Positions 52,967 to 63,180 of a stretch of DNA of 64,000 nucleotides are shown one piece after another; position 1 is the first letter of the stretch; each line of letters opens with the position of its first letter. The stretch comes from Cerasicoccus frondis (lineage in GTDB: Bacteria > Verrucomicrobiota > Verrucomicrobiia > Opitutales > Cerasicoccaceae). Both the position numbers and the translations under genes were made by a program. The DNA lies in contig JAVDPC010000021.1 of the NCBI GenBank assembly GCA_031296915.1, positions 54,536 to 118,535 of the forward strand. Reading direction: 5' to 3'. The notes under the pieces are model-generated. The model made no database searches and had not been told where the DNA came from. It saw only the letters and a program-made list of their open reading frames with translations.

Positions 52967-55900
52967 TTATTCATTCGCGGCCTCCTCCCTGGTCTCGACG
53001 TCGACGTAGAGGAAGACCGGATCGCCCTCCCCTTCAAAGACCATATAGACATACTCGTAGTCATCGTCGATGGCGGCCACTTCACCATAGGTTGGCGCCG
53101 GGTCTGCACCTTCAGCAAAGATATCCACCCACGTGCTCAGGTCGTAACTGCCATACACCGTGTAGGTGACCTCGCTGGAATCGATCAGCCTCACGTAGCG
53201 AAAATAGACATCGCCCAACTCATCCATGTCGTAAGTCGGCAAGTAGGCTTCGTTGACTATCGCGACACTTGGGTCGCCCAGATCAAATGCGAAATAGAGA
53301 ATATTCTCCAAGCCGTTGCCCGACCAGTCGGCGCTGTCGTCGGAGCCATCTTCGGCCAGGCCATACTCCAGGCGAAAGCCGGTCAAGTCAGCGGAATAAC
53401 CAACCGTCAACGTGAGGCTCGTAGCGCCCCAGTCAATGGCCCACTCCAGCCCCGCATCCAGATCCGGCAGGCTGAGCGAAACACCGTTATCGACCAGTGA
53501 TGCATAGTTCAGCACGGTGAACACATCGCCGCCGCTCGGCGTGAAATCGTCGATCAGTTCGACGGTCAAGGCGCCAGCCAGGGTGGCGCTTCCGGTAATC
53601 GTTAAGACGTCGTATTCCGTTCCGGCAGTCGTGCCGCCCAATTCGAGGAGCAGCTCCCCCGACGAAAGCTGCTGATAATCGCCCTCCACGGTCACGGCGG
53701 CGGGTGAGGCACCCGGGCTGAAGATGCCGGAAGTATTGGTCAGGTCGCCGATCACGGACATCGCATACAGAGTCGCGCCGTTCAGCATTTCGAACGTATT
53801 GATGCTACTGAGGTGAAGGTTATCGACCTTAAGGATGGCGCCAGCGTCGACCGTAAATTGATTCGATCCAGAGGCGTGATTGAGATTTAGCTTCCCCGAT
53901 AAACTCACCAACGTTCCCTCGCCAGTGGCTGTGCCCAATGCGCCATTCCGAACCTGCAGCGTTGTTCCGTAAAATTCTGCACCGTTTTCCACCGTGAGTT
54001 CCGAGCCGGTGCTCGTGCTGCCGTTCCCCATGCGAACAGCGCAGCTAAACGAAGCTTTGGAGCCTGTCCCGCTGACCCGCATTTTGCCCACGCCAGACCG
54101 GCCGATGGTGGCTCGGTAATCGGTTAAATTCTCGTAGCGCAGTTCGCCACCGTTGTAAATCTCCACAGTGCCGGTCGAGTTTTCATAATTTCCAATGCGC
54201 AACTCCGAGGTATCCGAATCCTCGATGGTCAGGAGGCTGCCCGACACATAGGCGTACCCGTTGCCATACTCACCGACCATCACTTGCCTCACCGCGACAT
54301 CGGAGCCGTTGTAGAGGTTTAAAAAACCGTTCGTCCCACTGGACCCACCGGCGAGAATCACGCCGGGCAGGCCATCCACGTCGCCACTGGCGTTAAACGT
54401 CAATTCGCCATGTCCGCCATTGCCCCCCACGTAAACCGTGCCGTCCATATCCAGGGTGCTTTCATTCGACAGGGTCGCAAAACCAAAGCCCAGATCGCCC
54501 AAGTGTAAGTCGCCCCCCAGGGTCAGCGCGGACGCGTCGAGTGTGACATCGGCAGTGGTCGCCGTTAATAAGCAACCGAAGTAGGCGTCATCCGAGATCG
54601 ATAGCTGGCTGGCGGAATCCAGCGAAACGGACACGTAATTGCCATACTGCACCATATCCGATTGGACAGCGAGCGAGGAGCCGTTTGTCAACGCTATCGA
54701 GGCTGAGCCTGAGTTGCTGTAATTGCTACTGTCTCCCATCGCGAAGCTGCCTCCATTGGCCTGCCAGTGCGCGCCGCCATCGATCTCAACAATCGCGTCG
54801 CCCGCCAAGCCAAGGTTGACCGCGCTCTCGGTGGTCAGCGAACCCGAGGCATTCAAAATCTCCAGTTTGCCCAACTCATTAAACAACCGCCCAACGTGCA
54901 ATGCGGGCGAGATCGTCGCTTGCCCATTGTCCACCGACAACGTGCTGACATCCGACACGTCTGCATTCGACACCAGCACATAAGCCCCGCCACTGAGGTC
55001 GCTCGTATCGCCGGTGCCGATCAAGACCTGGCTGTTCGCGTCGATGGAAAACGTGCTGTGTTGTTGCACCAAACAATCCTGCCCAATGCTGACGCTGGAG
55101 AACGTTCCATCCGTGGACTGGACGGTAAACGTCGAGCCCGCGGAGTTCCGGTTCGCGACCGTTAGCGAATCCGTAATTTGCAAGCTGCCTTCGTTTTGAA
55201 CGGTCACCTCGGAGGCTGCATTCGCATACAGCGTAAAGTAACCGCCAACCGTTAACTCCGCGTCATCGACGATGAGCTTGCCGCTGCCAATACCATTGCC
55301 ACTGCCGATCTCAAACTCATCCGTCACCGCGAGCAGGCCACTAAAGAGCTGCAATTCCCCATAGCCAATGGAGCCGGCATGGACACTGCCCGCCGTTCCC
55401 CGGGCATTCGCCCACAGGCCCGTGCTCGAGCTACCGTCGCCCACGTAAACCGGGCCATCAAAATCCAGGCTGCCCGACCCGATCTGATTCAAGGTGCCCG
55501 CGCCGCCGTTTTCTCCGATGGTTAGGTAGTCCACCGATTCCGCCAGCCGCAGCGTCGCGCCATGATTCACCAAAACTTCGCCCGCCAATCCCGAGACGCT
55601 GCCAATGCCCATTGCCCCACCTTCAATGACGAGTGTGGTCTCGTCGATAATGGTTACATTGGAGGCGCCGCTACTGCCGACGATGCTGACTTGGTTGGCA
55701 GGCGTCGTGTAGCTGTCAGCCTCGTCGCCGATGGCAAAGACACCGTCATGGTTGCCCAAGTTAATGTAGGCAGTGCCTCCGGGGTTCGATGGATCACCGA
55801 CCGTCAACGTTCCAATCCTGAATACAGTAAGATCATCCGACTGAAAAACGCTCAAGGTCGCATCGCCGCCGTATGGCCATAGCTCCGCCGTATCCGTGAT

Positions 55901-56869
55901 GAAGCTGGCTTCATTTAACAAAGTCATCGTAGCACCATAGCCCAATCGCGTGTTCCCGCTCACCTCGATTTCGCCAAAGGACCACACCGTGGGATCGGCG
56001 CTGTATTTGCCGCCCACATACAAGTTGCCCGCCTCGAAGTAGCTGCTGCCTTCGTTGAGGCGCAGCTCACCATCCGAGCCCGCCCGATTCGCCACATACA
56101 CATCCGCATTGGCAAAAACGCTGGAGTTAATCCCGAGGTAGAAGGTGCCCTTCCCCTCGTTACCAATGATTAAATCGTCCGAAGTAACGTTCAACGTGCT
56201 GTTGTTCTTCACATTCACGAAGCCCTCGGAACCACTGCCACCGTAGCCCAGCCGCATGAGGCCGCCCACGGTCACTTCCGCCTCGTCCAGTTCCACATTT
56301 CCGTAGCCATACAGTCCGACATTCAAATTGCCCCCAACGTCCACGGTAGATTCTCTTTCCGCTTCGAGATAACCACTGGCCGATAGATTGCCGCCGAGTG
56401 AAATGTAATCATCTACATCCAAATACCCCTCGTAAACCCGAACCTTACCAGTAGCATTAAGCGCTCCGATAAGGATACTATCGGCATCCCAAGTCGAAAA
56501 ATATCGGAGCTGAACTGTCGCATCAGCACTGTTCTGATATCCGACTTCCGCGATACCATGCGTGGTGAACGACGCCGTGCCACCATTCCCCAATATCAAA
56601 CCGTAGGTGTCATTGCTGCCGCCGAAATAAAACTTATTCGTCTCAGCGGACACACCGCTGCTGATCGTGATGGTTCCAGTGTTTACATCCACGTAAACAT
56701 CGTCCCGATAACTCGGCGGCACGAACGGATTCCAGTTTGTCGGTAAGGACCAAGAGTTATCTGTAGCACCTGTCCAGTTCGTGCCATACAGGGATGCACT
56801 GGCGCCCAATGAAATAATCCCAATTAGGCTTTTAAAGAAACGAACTGACTGTTGCGAAGAAAGAAACAT
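52967..56869 (-). CDS. Giant secreted T5SS/PEP-CTERM-repeat protein (paralogue 3, 1,300 aa)
   Basis: The start at 56869 is preferred to the ATG at 56878, which lies inside the TATAAT box at 56877-56882. The signal peptide is KSLIGIISLGASASLYG, then NWTGATDNSWSLPTNWNPFV. The repeat body has the same order as in paralogues 1 and 2 (SVSGLAGEVLVNHGATLRL, GENGGAGTLNQIGSGSLDF, FEIGSGNGIGSGKLIVDDAE), but it is less alike than those two are to each other. The end has LLLELGGTTAGTEYDVLTIT and the C-terminal domain TGFRLEYGLAEDGSDDSADW with ENILYFAFDLGDP, ending FLYVDVETREEAANE. No anchor or barrel is seen. The PqqD/HprK/GT cluster separates it from paralogue 2. Confidence 0.85.
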   Translation of the reverse strand: MFLSSQQSVRFFKSLIGIISLGASASLYGTNWTGATDNSWSLPTNWNPFVPPSYRDDVYVDVNTGTITISSGVSAETNKFYFGGSNDTYGLILGNGGTASFTTHGIAEVGYQNSADATVQLRYFSTWDADSILIGALNATGKVRVYEGYLDVDDYISLGGNLSASGYLEAERESTVDVGGNLNVGLYGYGNVELDEAEVTVGGLMRLGYGGSGSEGFVNVKNNSTLNVTSDDLIIGNEGKGTFYLGINSSVFANADVYVANRAGSDGELRLNEGSSYFEAGNLYVGGKYSADPTVWSFGEIEVSGNTRLGYGATMTLLNEASFITDTAELWPYGGDATLSVFQSDDLTVFRIGTLTVGDPSNPGGTAYINLGNHDGVFAIGDEADSYTTPANQVSIVGSSGASNVTIIDETTLVIEGGAMGIGSVSGLAGEVLVNHGATLRLAESVDYLTIGENGGAGTLNQIGSGSLDFDGPVYVGDGSSSTGLWANARGTAGSVHAGSIGYGELQLFSGLLAVTDEFEIGSGNGIGSGKLIVDDAELTVGGYFTLYANAASEVTVQNEGSLQITDSLTVANRNSAGSTFTVQSTDGTFSSVSIGQDCLVQQHSTFSIDANSQVLIGTGDTSDLSGGAYVLVSNADVSDVSTLSVDNGQATISPALHVGRLFNELGKLEILNASGSLTTESAVNLGLAGDAIVEIDGGAHWQANGGSFAMGDSSNYSNSGSASIALTNGSSLAVQSDMVQYGNYVSVSLDSASQLSISDDAYFGCLLTATTADVTLDASALTLGGDLHLGDLGFGFATLSNESTLDMDGTVYVGGNGGHGELTFNASGDVDGLPGVILAGGSSGTNGFLNLYNGSDVAVRQVMVGEYGNGYAYVSGSLLTIEDSDTSELRIGNYENSTGTVEIYNGGELRYENLTDYRATIGRSGVGKMRVSGTGSKASFSCAVRMGNGSTSTGSELTVENGAEFYGTTLQVRNGALGTATGEGTLVSLSGKLNLNHASGSNQFTVDAGAILKVDNLHLSSINTFEMLNGATLYAMSVIGDLTNTSGIFSPGASPAAVTVEGDYQQLSSGELLLELGGTTAGTEYDVLTITGSATLAGALTVELIDDFTPSGGDVFTVLNYASLVDNGVSLSLPDLDAGLEWAIDWGATSLTLTVGYSADLTGFRLEYGLAEDGSDDSADWSGNGLENILYFAFDLGDPSVAIVNEAYLPTYDMDELGDVYFRYVRLIDSSEVTYTVYGSYDLSTWVDIFAEGADPAPTYGEVAAIDDDYEYVYMVFEGEGDPVFLYVDVETREEAANE

Positions 56870-56876
56870 GGCGCGC

Positions 56877-56882
56877 ATTATA
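56877..56882 (-). promoter_or_regulatory. -10 box giving a leaderless transcript (paralogue 3)
   Basis: TATAAT on the minus strand is followed by GCGCGCC and the ATG at 56869, so the transcript would start at about the start codon. The TATAATGCGC string is identical to the one before paralogue 2. Confidence 0.5.
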
Positions 56883-57022
56883 CATGCGCGACATGAAAGG
56901 ATTCTTAAAATATGACACTAAATTAATATAATTCTCTCGGTCGCCACCCCATTTACCTGAAAAAAGGCCCCGCAACCAAGGCGACGGCTACGTTCTATTG
57001 GCAGAAAAGCATCGTTCAGCAC

Positions 57023-58654
57023 TCAATGAGCAAGCAGTTCAAGATCCGCTTGCTCATGATTAAGTTCTCCATACGGCAAGAAAATGGAGAACACGGTTTC
57101 AACATTCGGAATGCTGGTAACCTCCAGTGAGCCACCGTGCGCCTCGATAATTGCCTTGGAAATGGATAAACCAAGGCCGACATTTAAACTCCGCTGAACC
57201 GTGCGCGAACGACTCTCTTGGAAAAAACGGTCAAACAGTCGCTTCAAGTTATCCGGTTGAATCCCTTTGCCGTTATCAATCACATCGATACGCGCATAGT
57301 CTTTTTCAGCTATGGTGCGAAGGGTGATCGTCACTGGGGAGGCATTATGCTGCAAGGCGTTGTTGACCAAGTTGGTTACGACTTGCTCCAGTCGAAACGG
57401 GTCAAAGGTGGCCCGCACAGGCTGAAGATCCAACTTAAATTTAGAGCCTTTCTTCGAGATGATCGCCTCCAAATCCTCCGCCAGGCAATCCATGAGTTGA
57501 TCCAGCGGCAATGGCTCCAACTCCAGTTTGAAGCGACCAGAGTCATAATGCGTCAGCTCCAGCAAATCATCCGTAATGCGCTTAATCCGCCGCACAGATC
57601 GGTCGCACGCATCAAGAATCTCCTCATGTTCTTCAACGGTGCGCTTGCGTTTGCGCCCCAGATCCACCTGCGCCATGAGCGTGGTAAGCGGTGTCCTCAA
57701 CTCGTGTGAAGCATCCGCAGTGAAACGGATCTGCCGTTCGAATAAATCGTCCAACTTCACAAATGTATGGTTGAGGTTATCCGTCATGTGGACGAGTTCC
57801 GTCGTATTGCCCCCCGCACCTTCGGGTATTCGCTCTTTAAGATTTCCCTTGGCGATCAACCCGGTGGTGCGCTCAATCACCCTAAACGGAACCAGAGATC
57901 GAGAGACGAACCAACCACCAATCGTCACTCCCAGAATAAAGATAACCAGAACACTGCCAGCAATTTTCCATCTCAACAAAGCCAGATCAGCATAAACAGA
58001 TTCTAAATCAAACCCCACCAGAACAGGCGCCGTGGGGTTGCCGTAAAACATTTCCCGATAATGACCATCCCGGATTCGCTTCAGGTATCCTCTTGCCTGA
58101 GGAGGTGTGTCAATCTGGGGCGCGTTCTCCGAACGATAAAAGATTTCCCCCGTTCGCCCATTCCAGGTAATGCAGTAAAATCCCAGATAAGCTAAATGCC
58201 GCTCGACGCTGTGAAACGGACCAGTTGCGCTGAACACATCTCCTACGGACTCATTGCCACCGGGGACAAACGCTCGGTTATCAACCACCCATCCATCCGA
58301 GGCAGGCAGCTCCGCCGCTGCCAGATCAGTATTTTCTGGCGGCGCTTCGCTGAATTCCCTTGACCTATCATCGTGTCGGGGCCCTTCATCGCGTCGGGAA
58401 CCCTCATCACGCCGGGACCTTCCACCTTGATCTGGCCCTGATCTGCGCGGCCCATCACCACGCCGACGAGTCCCGCCAGACGCCATACCAGTAGCACGCA
58501 CCAGTGGGTGCATCGTCTGGTCGAGCGTAAAGTCGAGCTCGTTCAAGGTGTGCTGGCGCTCATTATAATAAAAAGCAACACCAAGAATTAATAAGACGAC
58601 ACCAAGGATAACTGCGTGCCACGCCTGGATTTTCCACTTGAGCGAAATCATCAT
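57023..58654 (-). CDS. Sensor histidine kinase (HAMP/HisKA/HATPase)
   Basis: About 543 residues from the ATG at 58654, which has a GAGG site 5 bp before it. A GTG at 58669 is also in frame. TM1 (HAVILGVVLLILGVAFYY), a periplasmic sensor of about 185 residues and TM2 (IAGSVLVIFILGVTIGGW) precede the HAMP domain. The kinase core has FTADASHELRTPLTTLMAQV with the phospho-His, NLVNNALQHNA, DNGKGI and GLGLSISKAIIEAHGG. It resembles the heavy-metal (CusS-like) kinases. The sensor holds an Arg/Asp/Gly-rich low-complexity stretch with RRDEG repeats (about 58345-58480). It is 17 bp downstream of its response regulator. Confidence 0.9.
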   Translation of the reverse strand: MMISLKWKIQAWHAVILGVVLLILGVAFYYNERQHTLNELDFTLDQTMHPLVRATGMASGGTRRRGDGPRRSGPDQGGRSRRDEGSRRDEGPRHDDRSREFSEAPPENTDLAAAELPASDGWVVDNRAFVPGGNESVGDVFSATGPFHSVERHLAYLGFYCITWNGRTGEIFYRSENAPQIDTPPQARGYLKRIRDGHYREMFYGNPTAPVLVGFDLESVYADLALLRWKIAGSVLVIFILGVTIGGWFVSRSLVPFRVIERTTGLIAKGNLKERIPEGAGGNTTELVHMTDNLNHTFVKLDDLFERQIRFTADASHELRTPLTTLMAQVDLGRKRKRTVEEHEEILDACDRSVRRIKRITDDLLELTHYDSGRFKLELEPLPLDQLMDCLAEDLEAIISKKGSKFKLDLQPVRATFDPFRLEQVVTNLVNNALQHNASPVTITLRTIAEKDYARIDVIDNGKGIQPDNLKRLFDRFFQESRSRTVQRSLNVGLGLSISKAIIEAHGGSLEVTSIPNVETVFSIFLPYGELNHEQADLELLAH

Positions 58655-58671
58655 AGGCGCCTCAGCCACTG

Positions 58672-59346
58672 TTAAGGTTTGGGAATAATGTAGCCGACTC
58701 CCCGCCGATTTTGGAGAAAATCTTTACCCAGTTTTTTTCGAATGTTATAAATTTGAACATCAAGCACATTGGAGAATGCCTCTTCATCCTCAATAAGCAA
58801 CGCTTCACACAGTTGATCGCGACTGATAATCTTGCCTGCATTGCGCGCCAAGTGCTCAACGATTTTAAACTGTCCGGCGGTTAACTTAACTGGCTCTCCA
58901 TCAAGGGTAATCCCATAACTGGAAACGTCGATGATCACCCGCCCCAAATCGATTATATTCTCCGCCATCCCCATAGAACGCCGAGCCAGCGCCCGAACGC
59001 GGGCAATCAGCTCAGGCGTTTCGTAAGGCTTTGCCATGTAGTCATCTGCGCCATTATTCAGGCCGTAGATACGGTCATCCAGTTGCCCAAGCGCAGTCAG
59101 CATTAAGACCGGGGTAGCCTTTGTTCGACGCAGTTTTTTGAGCACAGCCCACCCATCTGCCTCGGGCAGCATGACGTCCAAAATAATAATGTCGAAATCC
59201 CAGTTTTCAGCGCGGTAAAGCCCTTCCAACCCGTTCACTTCACACTCGACGGAAAAGCCCTCTTCTTCAAGAGAGCGTGTCAGGGTTTTCCTGACGTCAT
59301 CATCATCTTCAACTAGAAGAATTTTCACAGTCGTACCTATAAGCAT
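58672..59346 (-). CDS. OmpR-family response regulator
   Basis: A 224-residue two-domain regulator. Receiver: ILLVEDDDDVRKTLTRSLEE, phospho-Asp in DIIILDVMLPEADGW, Thr in PVLMLTA and Lys in DDYMAKPYETPEL. DNA-binding winged helix: VKLTAGQFKIVEHLARNAGK, ISRDQLCEALLIEDEEAFSN and VLDVQIYNIRKKLG then GVGYIIP. An in-frame GTG at 59328, preceded by an AGG at good distance, could be the true start (VKILLVEDD). It is upstream of, and probably co-transcribed with, the sensor kinase. The 254 bp between its start and the HAD gene hold no recognisable feature. Confidence 0.93.
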   Translation of the reverse strand: MLIGTTVKILLVEDDDDVRKTLTRSLEEEGFSVECEVNGLEGLYRAENWDFDIIILDVMLPEADGWAVLKKLRRTKATPVLMLTALGQLDDRIYGLNNGADDYMAKPYETPELIARVRALARRSMGMAENIIDLGRVIIDVSSYGITLDGEPVKLTAGQFKIVEHLARNAGKIISRDQLCEALLIEDEEAFSNVLDVQIYNIRKKLGKDFLQNRRGVGYIIPKP

Positions 59347-59600
59347 GCACTAAGTTTAACAGGTCAATATGAATGTATTCTTAATCTCCGTTAACCTACC
59401 GCAAAATAATGATTAATTTAAATCAGCGCCAGCTCTCTGCGTCAACTATTCCCACTGAGAAGTTTCTCGAAAGGGCCAAATCGACCTAGTCCCTGCGGGG
59501 AACTTCGGAAGGGATCTTTTGGATTCTTCGAGCCGGATCGCCATCGCGTCGGTATTAATGTGGATCAAGTGCTGATTTCCAGACACTGCCTAGACAGCGC

Positions 59601-60272
59601 CTAAGCCTTTTCATCGCGGAGCCAAGCCAAGAGCTCAAGCGGCTGATCCACAACTTGGTCGGGCTTTTGCTTTTCGAGCACTTTGCGCAAATTGAAGCCC
59701 CAGGTAACGCCCACTGAGCGCACCTCAGCCTTACCTGCAGCTTTAAGGTCACGGCACTCGTCACCGATATAAATCAGCTCATCCGGCTCAAGTGTGAAAG
59801 TTTTCAGGATGGCCCTAAGATTCTTGGCTTTACCGCTCAATTTGCTCGTGGTGCTAATGAAATCGAAAAATGCGAGGTCTTCTTTCTGCAGGAACGCTTT
59901 GACGTTGGCTTTCGCATTCGATGTCAAAATTCCGAGCGTTTCCACGTGAGGACGCAGCTCACGGAGAAGTTCCGGCATCCCGACGATGGGTTGGATTTCG
60001 CCAATGCGCTTGCCAAAAATCCGGCGTCCTTCGCGGACCATCGATGGGATTTTCATCCGCGGAATGTCATACTCGCGGATGAACTGCTTCATCGTCAAAT
60101 TGCGGGCGCTGGGCAGGTCTTCCGGCTTCACGGGCTTGTAACCGTAGACGGGCGCCAAGCGGTTATAGAGCTTCACGGCGTCGTTAAAGGTATCGGCAAT
60201 GGTTCCGTCGAAATCGAAAACGACAGCAGATGGTAAGCGCTTGGCCTGGGCGGACATATCAGCGTGCAGCAT
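59601..60272 (-). CDS. HAD-superfamily phosphatase (phosphoglycolate phosphatase-like)
   Basis: A 223-residue HAD hydrolase. Motif I is VVFDFDGTIADT with the nucleophile Asp, motif II is LGILTSNAK, motif III Lys is in KLSGKAKNLRAIL and motif IV is YIGDECRDLKAA. The helical cap (ARNLTMKQFIREYDIPRMKI) is of type C1. The layout is that of phosphoglycolate or related small-molecule phosphatases such as Gph. The exact substrate is not clear from the sequence. It is divergent from hemN. Confidence 0.88.
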   Translation of the reverse strand: MLHADMSAQAKRLPSAVVFDFDGTIADTFNDAVKLYNRLAPVYGYKPVKPEDLPSARNLTMKQFIREYDIPRMKIPSMVREGRRIFGKRIGEIQPIVGMPELLRELRPHVETLGILTSNAKANVKAFLQKEDLAFFDFISTTSKLSGKAKNLRAILKTFTLEPDELIYIGDECRDLKAAGKAEVRSVGVTWGFNLRKVLEKQKPDQVVDQPLELLAWLRDEKA

Positions 60273-60401
60273 TCAGGCGATGTCTCCGATGGCAAATGCA
60301 AAGCGCCAGTTGACCGGCAATTTTGCAGAATTGTGTCATTGGCGCAACGAAGCCTTTTAACGTGCAATCCAGCTAGTTCCGGCTAAATTTAACGGGATAC
60401 C

Positions 60402-61766
60402 ATGGATCTCAGCGAAACAGACCTTGCCCTGATCGAAAAATACCAGCGCCCCGGGCCACGCTACACCAGCTACCCGCCGGCCAATCACTTTGCGCCGGTC
60501 GAAGATCCAGCAGACGTGCTTGCTTCAACCGAGGCGTCGACCGCACCGCTTTCGCTGTATTTTCACCTGCCTTTTTGCGAGACGCTCTGCTGGTTCTGTG
60601 GCTGCCACACCATCACCACGCTCAAGCGCGACCGCGCCGATGATTACTTAGACCTGATCGAACAGGAACTCGCACTCTTTGCGCAACGCCTCAAGCCCGG
60701 ACGTGAAGTCGTGCAAATGCACTTTGGCGGCGGCACGCCCAACTTTTTCACTGGCGCTCAGCTTGACCGTCTGGGGCAGTTGATCCATGGGCATTTTCAA
60801 TTTGCCAGCGATGCGGAAATTTCCGTCGAGCTGGACCCGCGTCGACTGGAATCCGAACACGTGGCCGCCTTTGCCCGCATGGGCGCCACCCGCGCCTCAT
60901 TTGGCGTGCAGGACTGCGATCCCGCTGTCCAAAAGGCCATTCACCGCGAGCAACCGCACGAGCAAAACATCGCCGCGATGCAACTCCTGCGCGATCATGG
61001 CTATACCTCCGCCAACATCGATTTAATCTACGGCCTGCCGCTGCAAAACTGCGACAGCTTTAACCGCACTCTGGACGCGGTGCTCGCGCTGGAGCCGGAC
61101 CGTTTTGCCATTTTCAACTACGCTCATGTGCCGTGGATGAAGCCCGCTCAGAAAAACCTTGAGCGTTACGACATGCCAACGCCACGCGAGAAAATCGACC
61201 TGCTCCAACTTTGCATCACAAAGCTTACTGGCGCAGGCTATGAATACATCGGCCTCGATCACTTTGCCCTTCCCGATGACGAGCTCGTCATAGCGCAGCA
61301 GAACAAGACGCTGCAACGCAATTTTCAAGGCTACAGCACGCGTGCTGGCGTGGAAATTTGCGGCTTCGGCATTTCGTCGATCTCGCAGTCCTCTGGCGCC
61401 TATCGGCAGAACGTCAAAGACCTGGACAGCTACCGCCAAAGCTTATCCGAAGGTAGGCTGCCCATCACGCGTGGCTATGTATTGACCGAAGAAGACAAGC
61501 TGCGCAGCGCCGTCATCATGCGGCTCATGTGCAACCTGTCGCTCGATTTCGAGGCCTTGTCGAACGAATGGCGCATCGATTTTCGTCAGCATTTCGCTAT
61601 TGCGATTGAACAGCTGGAAGAACCCGCGCAGGACGGCTTAATTCAGTGGACCGATACCGGGTTTGACGTCACCAATATCGGCCGCCTGTTCATCCGCAAC
61701 CTCGCGATGCTGTTCGACGCCTACCTTGCGCCGAGCACCGAGAAACGTTACTCGTCAACGGTCTAA
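60402..61766 (+). CDS. hemN: Oxygen-independent coproporphyrinogen III oxidase
   Basis: A 454-residue radical-SAM enzyme that makes protoporphyrinogen IX without oxygen. [17 protein letters not shown] is the classical HemN N-terminus. The Fe-S motif [10 protein letters not shown] (E. coli CHKLCYFCGC) gives the CxxxCxxC cysteines. Further marks are [49 protein letters not shown] and [12 protein letters not shown]. Length equals the E. coli protein (457), and it is true HemN and not the shorter HemW, which lacks the C-terminal part seen here. It converges with xylA, with a 4-bp overlap. Confidence 0.95.
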   Translation: MDLSETDLALIEKYQRPGPRYTSYPPANHFAPVEDPADVLASTEASTAPLSLYFHLPFCETLCWFCGCHTITTLKRDRADDYLDLIEQELALFAQRLKPGREVVQMHFGGGTPNFFTGAQLDRLGQLIHGHFQFASDAEISVELDPRRLESEHVAAFARMGATRASFGVQDCDPAVQKAIHREQPHEQNIAAMQLLRDHGYTSANIDLIYGLPLQNCDSFNRTLDAVLALEPDRFAIFNYAHVPWMKPAQKNLERYDMPTPREKIDLLQLCITKLTGAGYEYIGLDHFALPDDELVIAQQNKTLQRNFQGYSTRAGVEICGFGISSISQSSGAYRQNVKDLDSYRQSLSEGRLPITRGYVLTEEDKLRSAVIMRLMCNLSLDFEALSNEWRIDFRQHFAIAIEQLEEPAQDGLIQWTDTGFDVTNIGRLFIRNLAMLFDAYLAPSTEKRYSSTV

Positions 61767-63070
61767 AGGAACTCGTTCATGAGGTTCTCCAGCATTTCCT
61801 GACGCCCACTGGCAAGCGCGGGCTCGCCGTTGGCAAGGGCGATTTGCTCCAGCTCTTCAAAGCTGCATTGGCCAGCTTCAACTTTCTGACCAAGCTCGCC
61901 ATCGAAGGTGCTGTAGCGTTGCTTAACGAAGTCGGCCAAGCGGCCGTCATTGCGGATAGCGGAGGCGATTTTCAGGCCGCGGGCAAATGCGTCCATGCCG
62001 CCGATGTGCGCGTGCATGAGGTCGATCGGGTCGTGGGATTCGCGGCGACGTTTGGCGTCGAAATTTAAGCCACCAGTCGTGAAGCCACCCATCTCCAGCA
62101 CCTTGAGCATGACTTGCGTCGTGCCGTATATATCGGTCGGAAACTGGTCCGTATCCCAACCGATAAGCGTGTCGCCGCGGTTGGCGTCGATGCTGCCCAG
62201 CATCCCCGCATTGATGGCCACGGTGAGCTCGTGCTCCATCGTGTGCCCGGCCAAGGTGGCGTGGTTGGTTTCAATGTTAAGGCGGAACTTTTCCATAAGC
62301 CCATATTCACGCAGGAAATTCAAGCATGCTGCCGAATCGCTGTCGTATTGATGCGTGGAAGGTTCGCGTGGCTTGGGCTCGATGTAGAACGGCCCGTCAA
62401 AACCAATCTTTTTGGCGTAATCAACGGCCATGTGCAGGAAGGCCGCAAGGTGATCGAGCTCACGCTTCATATCGGTGTTCAGCAGCGAAGCATAGCCTTC
62501 ACGCCCACCCCAGAATGTGTAACCGAGTCCATCGAGCTCCTTGGTGCAATCGAGCGCCTTTTTCACCTGCGCTGCGGCATAGGCATAGACGTTGAGGTCT
62601 GGTGACGTGGCTGCACCCTGTGCATAGCGGGCGTGGCTGAAAAGGCATGCCGTGCCCCATAAAAGCTGAACCCCCGTTTCGCTCTGCTTTTCCTTAAGCT
62701 TCGCCACGACGGCATCGAGCGCCTGATTGGAGGCGGCCAAATTACCCAGCTCTGGCGCAATGTCGCGATCATGCCAGCAATAGTATTCGATGCCGATTTT
62801 ATCGAGAAATTCGAAAAACACGTCGACCCGCTTCAGGGCGTTATCGACCGAGTCCGAACCATCATCCCATGACATGAGCGCGGTGCCGCCGCCAAACGGG
62901 TCGCCCAATACATTGCGCATGACGTGCCAATAAGGCGCCGCAAAACGCAAGTGTTCCTTCATCGGTTTGCCATCCACCAGCTCATCGGCGCTGTAATGCT
63001 TGAAAGCGAGCGGATTTTTGGACTTCGGGCCTTCGTAGGCAATGCGGTCACAGTCAAAATACTGGGTCAT
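61763..63070 (-). CDS. xylA: Xylose isomerase
   Basis: A 435-residue class II xylose isomerase converting D-xylose to D-xylulose. Active-site blocks are [12 protein letters not shown] with the catalytic His, [40 protein letters not shown] with the metal Glu, [40 protein letters not shown] and [13 protein letters not shown]. Length and order match E. coli XylA (440). It starts 110 bp from the divergent AraC gene. No xylulokinase gene lies in the window. Confidence 0.96.
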   Translation of the reverse strand: MTQYFDCDRIAYEGPKSKNPLAFKHYSADELVDGKPMKEHLRFAAPYWHVMRNVLGDPFGGGTALMSWDDGSDSVDNALKRVDVFFEFLDKIGIEYYCWHDRDIAPELGNLAASNQALDAVVAKLKEKQSETGVQLLWGTACLFSHARYAQGAATSPDLNVYAYAAAQVKKALDCTKELDGLGYTFWGGREGYASLLNTDMKRELDHLAAFLHMAVDYAKKIGFDGPFYIEPKPREPSTHQYDSDSAACLNFLREYGLMEKFRLNIETNHATLAGHTMEHELTVAINAGMLGSIDANRGDTLIGWDTDQFPTDIYGTTQVMLKVLEMGGFTTGGLNFDAKRRRESHDPIDLMHAHIGGMDAFARGLKIASAIRNDGRLADFVKQRYSTFDGELGQKVEAGQCSFEELEQIALANGEPALASGRQEMLENLMNEFL

Positions 63071-63180
63071 TATTCGAGTGGGTTTTAGGTTATGAATTGG
63101 GCAACGTTAGTCTCATTAGTATAGCAGATAAGCAGGTGATTTGAATTGCAAGTGACGGCAAATACTTTGCATTTTCAATC

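Noticed and set aside
56940-57000. Terminator after the sensor kinase
   Set aside because: A run of six T follows GGGGCC on the minus strand, but only a weak 4-bp stem can be drawn.
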